A stretch of DNA of 64,000 bases from NCBI GenBank assembly GCA_045106855.1, contig JBGCFI010000024.1:1-64000 (forward strand), given 5' to 3'. The position numbers were made by a program, and so were the translations under genes. Within the stretch, counting starts at the first letter, position 1. Each line of letters starts with the position of its first letter. Positions 9,586 to 18,063 of this stretch are shown in pieces. This DNA comes from Granulosicoccus sp045106855 (GTDB lineage: Bacteria > Pseudomonadota > Gammaproteobacteria > Granulosicoccales > Granulosicoccaceae). Below the pieces are notes generated by a model. It was not told the origin of the DNA. It was given only the letters and a program-made list of their open reading frames with translations, and made no database searches.

Positions 9586-10542
9586 ATGCAAATACTACTC
9601 GCCAACCCACGCGGTTTCTGCGCCGGTGTCGACCGTGCCATCGAGATCGTTGAGCGCGCCATCGAGATTCATGGAGCCCCCATTTATGTGCGCCACGAGG
9701 TAGTGCACAACAAATATGTCGTGGATGGGCTGCGCGACAAAGGCGCTGTCTTTGTCGACGAGCTGGATGAGGTACCAGACGATGCGACGGTCATCTTCAG
9801 TGCACACGGCGTGTCAGAAGCAGTGGAGACGGCGGCCAGTGAACGAGGTTTGCAAGTGTTTGATGCAACCTGCCCGTTAGTGACAAAAGTGCATCTTGAA
9901 GTCGTCAAGTACGCCAGAGCCGGAAAGGAAGTTATCCTCATTGGACACGCTGGCCACCCGGAAGTTGAAGGCACCATGGGCCGGTACGATACCCGTATGG
10001 GTGGCCGCATTATTCTGGTGGAATCCCCGGAAGACGTTGCAAAACTAGCGATAAAAAACCCCGATGAACTCGCGTTCGTCTCCCAGACGACTCTCTCTGT
10101 GGACGACACACAGGAAATCATAGACACCTTGCGACAGCGCTTTCCCGGCATCGCTGCACCAAACAGGGACGATATCTGCTACGCCACCCAGAATCGGCAA
10201 GACGCGGTGAAAAAACTCTGTCAGGAAATTGATCTGCTACTGGTTGTCGGCGCTAGCAACAGCTCCAACTCAAACCGGCTGGCAGAACTTGGCGAGAGAG
10301 CGGGTGTCGAATCCCGCCTCATCACACGAGCCGTAGACATCCAATCGGATTGGCTGACCGGCAAAAAGAAAGTCGGAGTCACTGCTGGCGCTTCGGCACC
10401 GGAAATCCTGGTAAATGAAGTGGTTGAGCGGTTACGATCGGAGGGCGGAGAAACAGCCACCGAATACGAAGGAATCAAGGAGACAGTGACGTTCTCTATT
10501 CCCAAAGCACTCAAGCGAATGAATGTATCCGGGAATGCCTGA
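9586..10542 (+). CDS. ispH: 4-hydroxy-3-methylbut-2-enyl diphosphate reductase (IspH/LytB)
   Basis: 318 residues from ATG 9586 (MQILLANPRGFCAGV), matching the usual IspH length; the 44 codons upstream in the same frame do not belong to the family. It catalyses the last step of the MEP pathway, reducing HMBPP to IPP and DMAPP in the cytosol with a [4Fe-4S] cluster. The three cluster cysteines are present in GFCAGV, DATCPLV and DICYATQNRQ, with the substrate-binding histidines in RHEVVHN, SAHGVS and GHAGHPEVEGT. No obvious Shine-Dalgarno sequence precedes the start. The downstream gene is convergent, 31 bp away. Confidence 0.95.
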   Translation: MQILLANPRGFCAGVDRAIEIVERAIEIHGAPIYVRHEVVHNKYVVDGLRDKGAVFVDELDEVPDDATVIFSAHGVSEAVETAASERGLQVFDATCPLVTKVHLEVVKYARAGKEVILIGHAGHPEVEGTMGRYDTRMGGRIILVESPEDVAKLAIKNPDELAFVSQTTLSVDDTQEIIDTLRQRFPGIAAPNRDDICYATQNRQDAVKKLCQEIDLLLVVGASNSSNSNRLAELGERAGVESRLITRAVDIQSDWLTGKKKVGVTAGASAPEILVNEVVERLRSEGGETATEYEGIKETVTFSIPKALKRMNVSGNA

Positions 10543-10573
10543 TGTTAGCGTTACAAACAGGCGCCCCCTGTGA

Positions 10574-11854
10574 CTAGCTCGCTTTCAACAGCGACTGCAC
10601 ACTAACCAGCCTTGAGCTAGCCGCCTTAACAATATTCTCGGGAGAAGTCAGATCAATTCCTGACTGCTGCAGGCGGCGCGCCAACAACAGATTGTTAGCG
10701 CTGGGAATGGAGCTATGGTTGGAATCAGGAGTCTCCGACTGGATGATGAGAAGAGCAGCTGTCACCAAATCGGTGTACGTGATCTCGCCGTTGTGAGTAC
10801 GATACCAGTCGCGCGACTTATAGGCTGCATCTACAAACTCCATCGGATAGTCCCATGTGTTCACTAGCCAGCAGCTAACGACCACGCGCAAGTTCTCGAT
10901 AACGGCTGCAAGACTTTGATCATCAGCGAATCTTTCGGGGTAATTGTTTGCGTAAGTCAGCACAGCGAGCTCACCAATATCCGACGATAGTGCAACCAGC
11001 ATGGCAACTTCAGGCTTCAAATGCGGTAGCTCCTTTGAGAGCACCTGGACAATTGAAGCCGATAGTGTTGTTCTCTGCACGTATCGCGTCAAACGGTTCT
11101 TGATAACATCACAACTTGGCTTGAACGTGTTGGATTGCAGGAGTGCGGCAATAGTACGCTGCGTCTCTTTCACACCCAAGCGGGTAATGGCACCCCGGAT
11201 ACTCGATGTTGTCTCATTGGTCGATGCATCTACTTTATTGGCTGCATTGACGATGTGTGCGGAAAGTCCGGCATCACTCTGAATAACTTCTGACAACTCG
11301 GGAATTCCAGCAACACCCTCATAAGAGTTGAGTACCTTGGCAGCAGAATCCGGCGATATACCCAATGAAATTGAGTGAGTTCCCATCGCTGCAACGATGT
11401 CATCGAACACCAGATTATCAAGCTCACCTACCTGAACATCCATCACGCTGACAGCGTTCTTCTGTTGCTCTTTCAGCAGGATATCAAGCTGTTCCCGGCC
11501 AAAGCGTACGATTTTTGCGACTGTGCTGGTACGCGCGCTTTGGTAGGCCCCTTTGTCAAGAAACAGCGGTTGCAGCGCTTCGGGAGTTCTGGCGTTAATC
11601 ACACCAACCTCTTCCTTGCCTGAATATAACGACAGAGAACCCTCAACCAGATACATCAGCCAACGGTGGGAATTTTCGGGTTTGATCTGGTCGTTACGCT
11701 GAACATGCACAACCGTAGCACTTTTACAGATGGCTACCCGGTTAATGGCATTGAGTTCATTAACGGGTGATACAGCGCCGGCAGAAGCAAGAACCAGCGT
11801 GCTGTTCTCATCAGAATTGTTTGTTGACGGTTTTGAGTCGCTGTTGAAAGCCAT
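10574..11854 (-). CDS. cNMP-binding-like plus HDOD domain signalling protein
   Basis: 426 residues. The N-terminal part (about 30-130) resembles a cyclic-nucleotide-binding barrel ('LMYLVEGSLSLYSGKEEVGVINA...') but lacks a clean FGE...RxA phosphate-binding cassette, so ligand binding is doubtful. The C-terminal part (about 165-400) is an HDOD domain ('GIPELSEVIQSDAGLSAHIVNAANK...', 'GAITRLGVKETQRTIAALL'), an HD-related fold without the HD metal residues. HDOD proteins act as scaffolds in signalling and motility circuits. Ribosome-binding site GGAAG lies before the ATG. A 24-bp palindrome sits just upstream. Confidence 0.8.
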   Translation of the reverse strand: MAFNSDSKPSTNNSDENSTLVLASAGAVSPVNELNAINRVAICKSATVVHVQRNDQIKPENSHRWLMYLVEGSLSLYSGKEEVGVINARTPEALQPLFLDKGAYQSARTSTVAKIVRFGREQLDILLKEQQKNAVSVMDVQVGELDNLVFDDIVAAMGTHSISLGISPDSAAKVLNSYEGVAGIPELSEVIQSDAGLSAHIVNAANKVDASTNETTSSIRGAITRLGVKETQRTIAALLQSNTFKPSCDVIKNRLTRYVQRTTLSASIVQVLSKELPHLKPEVAMLVALSSDIGELAVLTYANNYPERFADDQSLAAVIENLRVVVSCWLVNTWDYPMEFVDAAYKSRDWYRTHNGEITYTDLVTAALLIIQSETPDSNHSSIPSANNLLLARRLQQSGIDLTSPENIVKAASSRLVSVQSLLKAS

Positions 11855-11876
11855 AGTACCTGTATCTTCCGTTAAG

Positions 11877-11900
11877 CCGCCTTGCCATATGGCACGGCGG
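11877..11900. promoter_or_regulatory. 24-bp imperfect palindrome upstream of the HDOD gene
   Basis: The arms CCGCCTTGCCAT and ATGGCACGGCGG are reverse complements at 11 of 12 positions, with a CATATG centre. It lies 22 bp before the HDOD start and 79 bp after the stop of the Ig-repeat gene. It could be an operator or an mRNA hairpin in the 5' leader. No T-run follows on either strand, so it is not an intrinsic terminator. Confidence 0.45.
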
Positions 11901-11979
11901 AGAGCTGCTAACTAACCTGTGTGGCGGCGGAACAAACAAAAAGTTGAGCAATTCACCGCATTTTTCTCGCCAACAGTTT

Positions 11980-14043
11980 TTAATAGAACGATGCACAACC
12001 CGCGCGCACGTCCATGACCGTATCGATGACGGTCACCTGGCGAAGCACTTCGGCGTTGACATCGACACCGTATGGGCTCACCTGACTGTCAGGCGGTTCG
12101 TTCAGATCTTTTAACTCCGCGGTCAGCGTTGACAGCAAGGTTCTGTATGTATCTGTTGCCTCGGCGCCCAGTGCTTCAGCGCGCGCAGTGATTTCAACAT
12201 AGGACCACCCGGAATTACTCGCTGGATACAACAGTTCAAAAAATCCTGAACCGTTAGCGTCTGTTCGTAAGGAGCCGCCCGACAGAGTCGCATAGTCCCC
12301 TTCCACAGCCGCCAGAGATGCAGGGTCTTGTGGATCCAGCGAGCCATTGTTGTTTATGTCTTCACTGGGTGTCGCCAACGTATCCAGGAAACGATCGCCA
12401 TCCAGATCCTCAGCCGGGCACTCGATCACGCTATCAGCGTAGCTCCAGCGTTCCGGGAGAAAATCATCCCCTGCCGCTATCGCTTCTCCACGGTTACGAC
12501 CCTGGACGTCTACGATTTCCATCCAGCCCTTGCGGTAAAACACAGGCCGTACCGAAACCTTAACCGTTGCATTTTCAAGGGGTGTGCCGGATCCATCAGC
12601 TACCTGAACGATCAATGGCATTGCATATTGCGTCGCCAGAGGCTTTACCGTAATCAGATTGGCCGAGCCAAGTGTGATATTCAACGAGCGCTTGAAGACA
12701 GTCAGGTCCATGCTGTCTTCAATGCTTGTACCTTTAACCGTCGCATCAATGACGACTTCATTTTGTTCAGTAGGTACTTCACCGGCAGTAAACGTTACGC
12801 TGGCTATACCGGCACTGTTGGTTACAGCGGATGCAGGATTCAGCTGCCCACCCTTGAGATCAAGGCCGGTAAAACTCACCTCACTATTTTTTACCGGATT
12901 ACCCAGATGGTCCTTCACCAGGGCCGTTATCGTGCTTGTTTCATTGACGTTGATCAATGAGGACGATGCATCAATTGAAACCGTTTGTGGTCCCGTCGCA
13001 ACAAATTCGACATCAATATCTGTTTTGGGTGCGCCACTGTCAGTAGCTTCAACGGTAATCTTTGCAGGACCTGCACTATTTGAAGTCAGCCTGACCGTTG
13101 CATTGCCCTGCGCATCCGTAAATACGGTGGACGGTTCGATGACTTGCCCGGCTGTGGTGGCAAACGTTAACGACTGACCCACGACGGGTTGACCCTGACT
13201 GTTCCAGTTTACGCTGACCAGCGTTTCACGCCCCACAATAAGTTCAGCCGCATCAGAGGTATTGACAAAACTTAACAGGTCCTCAACAACATCAAAACCA
13301 TGAGTGGCAGACACAGATCCATTAAGCGCTGAGATACGCACTGTGTCACTTGAATTAGCACTCCCAACGCTTATCTCAACTTGTCCATCAGCATCGGTGG
13401 TTAACTCTGCCGGGGTGATCGTATTACCGGCGTTTGAAGTTGCAACGACCACCTGGTTGGCAATAGGCTCGCCATTACCAGCTATCAGACGCACAACAAG
13501 CTCTGCATTGTCACCAGCAACCAGATTGTCAGGACCGGTAACTTCAAGCGTACTACCTGATGCCGTCACCTTGACATCTGACTGATATTCCCCGGCCAGA
13601 ACTGTTATCAGAATGTCCTGATTCTGAAAATCCTGTGGCAGCTTAAGCGTTGCACTCGCCTCGCCATTGACATCGGTCGTTGGGGAGATATTTTGCAAAA
13701 CACCACCCGTAGAACTAAACGTTACTGGTGTCTCGGAGACCGCGTTGTTGTTTATATCAGTGACTAGAGCCGTAATCGTCGCGATATCCGTTCCACCCGT
13801 GGCTATACTGTTAACGTCACTGATAACCCGAAGTTTCAGTTCGTCCAGGGGATTGGCTGCACCCAGTACCGGCGTGGAACCGTCACCACCGCTGATCAGG
13901 TCACCATTGGCATTGAAGATAGGTTGGGAGCTACCACCCCCCTCGTCTGTACGGGCACCGCAGGCATTTAGAAGCAGGGAGCCAACCACAAAGAGTGCGG
14001 CAAATCGCACAGGTTTCATCGCTTTTGAATTGAAAATTTGCAT
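11980..14043 (-). CDS. Lipoprotein with tandem bacterial Ig-like (Big_1/invasin-type) domains
   Basis: 687 residues. A signal peptide ends in a lipobox LLNAC (Cys28), so the protein is lipidated. The chosen start (14043) has an A/G-rich ribosome-binding site, while the internal M9 has none. After a short Gly/Ser linker come about four or five Ig-like repeats, each with a pattern like 'ITALVTDINNNAVSETPVTFSSTGG...TDVNGEASATL', the Big_1 signature. A later segment (about 500-600) has Asp/Asn-rich 'EDLDGDRFLD' and 'EDINNNGSLDPQDP' loops that look calcium-binding. It probably projects from the outer membrane as a structural or adhesive rod. The upstream gene, 9 bp away, encodes a small outer-membrane protein, so the pair is one operon. 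Confidence 0.85.
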   Translation of the reverse strand: MQIFNSKAMKPVRFAALFVVGSLLLNACGARTDEGGGSSQPIFNANGDLISGGDGSTPVLGAANPLDELKLRVISDVNSIATGGTDIATITALVTDINNNAVSETPVTFSSTGGVLQNISPTTDVNGEASATLKLPQDFQNQDILITVLAGEYQSDVKVTASGSTLEVTGPDNLVAGDNAELVVRLIAGNGEPIANQVVVATSNAGNTITPAELTTDADGQVEISVGSANSSDTVRISALNGSVSATHGFDVVEDLLSFVNTSDAAELIVGRETLVSVNWNSQGQPVVGQSLTFATTAGQVIEPSTVFTDAQGNATVRLTSNSAGPAKITVEATDSGAPKTDIDVEFVATGPQTVSIDASSSLINVNETSTITALVKDHLGNPVKNSEVSFTGLDLKGGQLNPASAVTNSAGIASVTFTAGEVPTEQNEVVIDATVKGTSIEDSMDLTVFKRSLNITLGSANLITVKPLATQYAMPLIVQVADGSGTPLENATVKVSVRPVFYRKGWMEIVDVQGRNRGEAIAAGDDFLPERWSYADSVIECPAEDLDGDRFLDTLATPSEDINNNGSLDPQDPASLAAVEGDYATLSGGSLRTDANGSGFFELLYPASNSGWSYVEITARAEALGAEATDTYRTLLSTLTAELKDLNEPPDSQVSPYGVDVNAEVLRQVTVIDTVMDVRAGCASFY

Positions 14044-14052
14044 CCCTATCCC

Positions 14053-14562
14053 CTAGCGAAAGCCACCAAAGTAATGCTGAAAACCAATGGTTGCAGTACT
14101 GAATGCACCATCGTCGATATCCAGATAGTTAAAGTTCAGGGATGTCGTTTCATTGCCAAACAGATTGATACCGAAACCAACGGCATTTCCCGCATCGCTA
14201 TTGTTGAACTGGGAATCGACATCCAGACGCGCCTGACCGCCAAGTATGTATATGCCGGTGCGATCCCAGCGATAACCTAGTCGGAGCAAAACTGCCTGAT
14301 AAGTCACCAGCGGCTCGCTCAGAATGCTGCCCGTCTGGTCAGAGCCAGCCCCGGCTGCCAGCTCGACGCCAAGAAAGTCTGCTAACTGAAGGCCGACAAC
14401 AGCGGACACTGTTCCTAGACTCTTGTCACTTCCGTTGGCAATATCTACGCTGCCATCCGTAAAGCCCGCCCCGTAGTACAGCTTCGCTATACCACCTTGA
14501 GCATGTGCATTTCCGGCCATAAGGCCCAGGCTTAGCATCAGACAACCAAGTAGTTTTCTCAT
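14053..14562 (-). CDS. Small outer-membrane beta-barrel protein
   Basis: 169 residues from ATG 14562, chosen because a signal peptide (MRKLLGCLMLSLGLMAGNAHA) starts there and a GGAGA ribosome-binding site precedes it. The mature part shows alternating polar/hydrophobic strands ('GIAKLYYGAGFTDGSV', 'AVLLRLGYRWDRTGIYILGGQARLDV', 'TSLNFNYLDID') and ends in an aromatic (IGFQHYFGGFR), as in 8-stranded porin-like barrels. It is probably co-transcribed with the Ig-repeat lipoprotein and may anchor or help present it. No close named family is recognised. Confidence 0.75.
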   Translation of the reverse strand: MRKLLGCLMLSLGLMAGNAHAQGGIAKLYYGAGFTDGSVDIANGSDKSLGTVSAVVGLQLADFLGVELAAGAGSDQTGSILSEPLVTYQAVLLRLGYRWDRTGIYILGGQARLDVDSQFNNSDAGNAVGFGINLFGNETTSLNFNYLDIDDGAFSTATIGFQHYFGGFR

Positions 14563-14842
14563 CAGACAAATCTCCGTTATGACAGCGGACATAGCGTCCA
14601 CGGCGCTCAGCGCTCTGTTATTCGCACGCGGCAGGACGGCGTGCCAGCACTTATCAAGCGCACCTGTCTCGTTCTCTGCTGATGTCGGCCGTAACGCTTG
14701 ATTCCTTAGCAATTTGCAGCATCGGTGCGATCGACTGGGTATGATGTGCACGTACCTGTAAAAACCGCCTAACGCTTTGAAAACTGGCTCACATTTACCC
14801 GATCGGCTCGATATCTCACTACGCAGAGCTTTTTACGTGGCT

Positions 14843-15337
14843 ATGCAGCGGCTAACACTCGCGGCAACTCTGGGGTTATGTCTGGTGTTGAGTGGCTGCG
14901 ACAAGTTCACACCACTATCGGACGATGTTCAGAACCTCACATTCCAGACACTTACGGGTGACAAGCTTCATCTGTCTAAGGTCACTGGCCCGGTGCTGGT
15001 TAATTTCTGGGCAACTGACTGTGCCATCTGTATCCGCGAGATGCCCGAACTGGCGGAGCTTTACGAGGACTACCGAACCGCAGGGTTCGAACTGATCGCA
15101 GTGGCAATGCCCTACGATCCACCTAACAAAGTGCTGGAAATGGCTGAACAACAGGATTGGCCGTTCCCGGTGGCGCTGGATATAAGTGGCCAGGTACTAA
15201 GCACGTTTGCCTCTGTAAAAGGAACACCCACCAGTTACTTGCTGAACAAGGATGGACAACTGGTTAAACGCTATGTGGGGGCTATCCCTGTCACCGAGCT
15301 ACGCTCGCAGCTCGACTCACTATTTGGACTTAGCTGA
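14843..15337 (+). CDS. TlpA/ResA-like thioredoxin-fold lipoprotein
   Basis: 164 residues from ATG 14843, where a signal peptide with lipobox VLSGC begins; the frame is open 22 codons further upstream. The thioredoxin-like domain has 'VLVNFWATDCAICIREMPEL', i.e. a CxxC active site with the unusual AI dipeptide, and the cis-proline loop KGTPTSYLL. It should be a membrane-anchored periplasmic thiol reductant of the TlpA/ResA type, perhaps serving heme or cytochrome maturation. It is immediately followed by hemJ with no spacer (TGA then ATG), consistent with a heme-related role, but that link is inference. Confidence 0.85.
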   Translation: MQRLTLAATLGLCLVLSGCDKFTPLSDDVQNLTFQTLTGDKLHLSKVTGPVLVNFWATDCAICIREMPELAELYEDYRTAGFELIAVAMPYDPPNKVLEMAEQQDWPFPVALDISGQVLSTFASVKGTPTSYLLNKDGQLVKRYVGAIPVTELRSQLDSLFGLS

Positions 15338-15769
15338 ATGCTCTGGATAAAAGCACTACACGTGATTTTCATGGTGACCTGGTTCGCAGGACTGTTCTAT
15401 TTGCCGAGGATATTTGTTTACCATTCGTCGATGAGCGATGTGAATAACACTGAACAAAACGAGACGTTCAAGACCATGGAGCGAAAGCTTCTGGCCATCA
15501 CGAACATCGGTGCCTTATTAACTCTAGTGTTTGGCACAGTTTTGCTGGTCGTCTGGCTGCCGGGGCTAATGACGTTGACCTGGATGAAAATCAAGCTTTT
15601 GCTGGTACTCGGATTACTTGCCTACCATTTCTATTGCGCAAAACTTGTCAGGATATTTCGTGAAGACGCCAATACACGATCACATGTATGGTATCGCTGG
15701 TTCAATGAAGTGCCCGTAGCAGGGCTGTTCGGTATCATTATTATGGTAATCGTAAGGCCGTTCGGTTAA
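15338..15769 (+). CDS. hemJ: Protoporphyrinogen IX oxidase HemJ
   Basis: 143 residues with four predicted membrane helices. The start 'MLWIKALHVIFMVTWFAGLFYLPRIFVYH' and the later 'MKIKLLLVLGLLAYH' match the HemJ (UPF0093) family, which uses a conserved His and Lys and binds heme. It converts protoporphyrinogen IX to protoporphyrin IX in the inner membrane, the step before ferrochelatase (hemH lies at 52.7 kb). The ATG directly follows the TGA of the thioredoxin lipoprotein, so translation is probably coupled. Length is standard for the family. Confidence 0.9.
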   Translation: MLWIKALHVIFMVTWFAGLFYLPRIFVYHSSMSDVNNTEQNETFKTMERKLLAITNIGALLTLVFGTVLLVVWLPGLMTLTWMKIKLLLVLGLLAYHFYCAKLVRIFREDANTRSHVWYRWFNEVPVAGLFGIIIMVIVRPFG

Positions 15770-15903
15770 GCGCTGTTTTCTATTCGGGAATTTATACCAG
15801 ACTGCTGCATACGCAGCCAGATACATACCGCGCCATGCACTACGCAACTTTCCCGGTGCACCCAGAACATGACACCACAGGTCTCTGAGCAGCTGCCATT
15901 TTG

Positions 15904-16797
15904 ATGGACAACCCCTGGATAGCATTTACCGTTCTTGCTGCGCTCATGCAGGCGGTACGTACTGCCGGACAAAAGCAGCTAGCTAACAACGTAACGGCAA
16001 TGAGCTCCACGTTGATTCGGTATGTATTCGGTCTGCCGTTTGCCATCGCCTACCTATTCTATGTATGTGAACTACAGACAGTCTCACTGTTCACCTCGGC
16101 GTTAGGCGGTACACGATTTCTCGTGTATGCCTCGGCGGCAGGGGTTGCGCAGATTGTGGCCACCTTTCTCCTGATCCGGGCTTTCAGTTACAGGAACTTT
16201 ACGGTCGGTACCAGCTTCGCAAAAACCGAAGCCGTGCAGACAGCGGTGCTGGGCATGTGGATATTTGGCACAAGCTTGTCAGCTACCGGCTGGTTGGCAG
16301 TCATTATCGGTTTCCTGGGCGTGGTGATCGTCAGCCTGCCATCCGCAAGCCAGAAGTGGGAGCCCGCGGCCATCCTGTTCGGGACGCTTTCGGGCACGGC
16401 CTTCAGCCTGACATCATTAAGTCTTAGAGAAGCCAGTCTGAGTCTTCAATTACCCGTGCTGCAAAGTGCGGCTATCACACTAGTCTATATGGTGAGCCTG
16501 CAATCGTGTCTGTGTCTTCTGTACACCTACGTGCGTGAACCTAAGCAGTTTTCCGCCATCCGAAAGCGCCTTCCACTGAGCTTGTTCGTCGGCGCCACCA
16601 GCGCGGCAGGTTCTGTAGGCTGGTTTACCGCCATGACCTACCAGAACCCGGCGCTGGTTAAGTCTCTGGGTCAGATAGAATTTATATTCACGCTGTGTCT
16701 GACCACCCTGTTCTTCAAGGAAAAGGTGACACTGCGGGAACTGACAGGTGTCACTGCCATTGTTGGCAGTGTGATACTGATTGTCTGGCATCACTAA
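15904..16797 (+). CDS. EamA/DMT-family membrane transporter
   Basis: 297 residues, hydrophobic throughout with about ten helices in two EamA repeats. The second repeat ends 'LGQIEFIFTLCLTTLFFKEKVTLRELTGVTAIVGSVILIV', a hallmark of drug/metabolite transporters. It probably exports or imports a small metabolite across the inner membrane; the substrate is unknown. Start ATG 15904 is preferred over the TTG one codon earlier. The gene stands alone and converges with rppH. Confidence 0.85.
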   Translation: MDNPWIAFTVLAALMQAVRTAGQKQLANNVTAMSSTLIRYVFGLPFAIAYLFYVCELQTVSLFTSALGGTRFLVYASAAGVAQIVATFLLIRAFSYRNFTVGTSFAKTEAVQTAVLGMWIFGTSLSATGWLAVIIGFLGVVIVSLPSASQKWEPAAILFGTLSGTAFSLTSLSLREASLSLQLPVLQSAAITLVYMVSLQSCLCLLYTYVREPKQFSAIRKRLPLSLFVGATSAAGSVGWFTAMTYQNPALVKSLGQIEFIFTLCLTTLFFKEKVTLRELTGVTAIVGSVILIVWHH

Positions 16798-16830
16798 TCA
16801 CCACCCATACCGCGCCCCGATCAGGACTGG

Positions 16831-17307
16831 CTAGACACCATCCAGTAACGGCTCCAGTTCTGCCAGAGCTCGCTTGTACACTTTACGCTTGAAGAAGATA
16901 ACTCGCTTGGAGGGCTCCCAGTAGTCCACCCATCGCCAGTGATCAAACTCGGGCTTGGGGCTATTGGCAAGGTCTACAGCTTCTTCGCTGCCCAGCATGC
17001 GCAACATGTACCAGATCTGCTTCTGACCGATGCATAAAGGTGTCTGGTTCTTGCGCACGTAACGTTTGGGCAAGCGGTACCTGAGCCACTCCCGGGTGCA
17101 GCCTAATACATCCACATCATCCGGATTCAAGCCGGTTTCTTCCTTGAGCTCTCGATACATCGCCTGTTCAGGCGACTCCGACGTGTCAATCCCTCCTTGA
17201 GGAAACTGCCATGCGTCCTGCCCGATACGCCTTGCCCAGAAAACCTGACCTTCTGTATTACTAAGGATGATGCCGACATTGGCTCTGTAGCCATCACTAT
17301 CAATCAT
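16831..17307 (-). CDS. rppH: RNA pyrophosphohydrolase RppH
   Basis: 158 residues from the internal ATG at 17307 (MIDSDGYRANVGIIL), which is where RppH proteins begin; two ATGs a few codons upstream are possible. The Nudix box (GX5EX7REUXEEXGU) is intact in 'GGIDTSESPEQAMYRELKEETGL'. RppH removes pyrophosphate from the 5' end of mRNA and triggers RNase E-dependent decay. The flanking 'WQFPQGG' and 'YRLPKRYVR' are also family-typical. Confidence 0.95.
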   Translation of the reverse strand: MIDSDGYRANVGIILSNTEGQVFWARRIGQDAWQFPQGGIDTSESPEQAMYRELKEETGLNPDDVDVLGCTREWLRYRLPKRYVRKNQTPLCIGQKQIWYMLRMLGSEEAVDLANSPKPEFDHWRWVDYWEPSKRVIFFKRKVYKRALAELEPLLDGV

Positions 17308-17480
17308 GTCGGAATCCATCATTCATGTCTCGTACCTGATTCTTCCAAAAATAACGGGGCTATGCAAATACCATTGTGGAATAACCCACAATTTCAACAA
17401 TAGTAATCTCGTCGTACATGCATGACATATAAAAACCACCAGGCTCGCGCGAGAGAATCGGTGATGTCCGCTTATCACGA

Positions 17481-18050
17481 TCAAGTGCGCGGAAGCGTTA
17501 CTCCGCGCTGCCCCTGGTACTTACCGCCTCGATCAGCATAAGAGGTTTCACAGATTTCATCGCTTTCGAAAAACAGCATCTGGGCGATCCCTTCATTGGC
17601 ATAAATCTTTGCTGGCAGCGGCGTCGTATTCGAAAATTCCAGCGTGACATGGCCCTCCCACTCAGGCTCCAGAGGCGTTACGTTGACAATAATGCCACAG
17701 CGCGCATACGTGCTTTTTCCCAGGCAAACCGTCAGAACACTTCGTGGAATACGGAAATACTCTACCGTGCGCGCTAACGCAAAAGAGTTAGGCGGAATGA
17801 TGCAGACGTCAGACTTCAGATCGACAAAACTGGCAGGATCGAAAGCCTTGGGATCGACTATCGCATGGTTGATATTCGTGAAAATCTTGAATTCATCGGC
17901 GCATCGCACGTCATAGCCATAGCTGGACGTGCCGTACGAGACGATCTTTGCATCGCTGCTGTCCGCACGTACTTGACCGGCCTCAAAGGGCTCGATCATG
18001 CCGTGTTCCTGGGACATGCGCCGAATCCACTTATCTGATTTTATAGACAT
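17481..18050 (-). CDS. dcd: dCTP deaminase
   Basis: 189 residues from ATG 18050 (MSIKSDKWIRRM), the usual Dcd N-terminus; upstream frame extension overlaps apbC and is rejected. Key elements: 'GTSSYGYDVRCADEFKIF', 'PPNSFALARTVEYFRIPRSV', 'CLGKSTYARCGIIVNVTPLEPEWEGHVTLEFSNT' containing the catalytic Glu, and 'GQRGVTLPR' near the C-terminus. It deaminates dCTP to dUTP, which feeds dTMP synthesis, as a cytosolic trimer. It lies 13 bp downstream of apbC in the same direction. Confidence 0.95.
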   Translation of the reverse strand: MSIKSDKWIRRMSQEHGMIEPFEAGQVRADSSDAKIVSYGTSSYGYDVRCADEFKIFTNINHAIVDPKAFDPASFVDLKSDVCIIPPNSFALARTVEYFRIPRSVLTVCLGKSTYARCGIIVNVTPLEPEWEGHVTLEFSNTTPLPAKIYANEGIAQMLFFESDEICETSYADRGGKYQGQRGVTLPRT

Positions 18051-18063
18051 GGCGAATTTAGCC

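Noticed and set aside
12328..12960. 210-codon plus-strand frame opposite the Ig-repeat lipoprotein gene
   Set aside because: It is antisense to a clear coding region with signal peptide and domain repeats, and has random composition.
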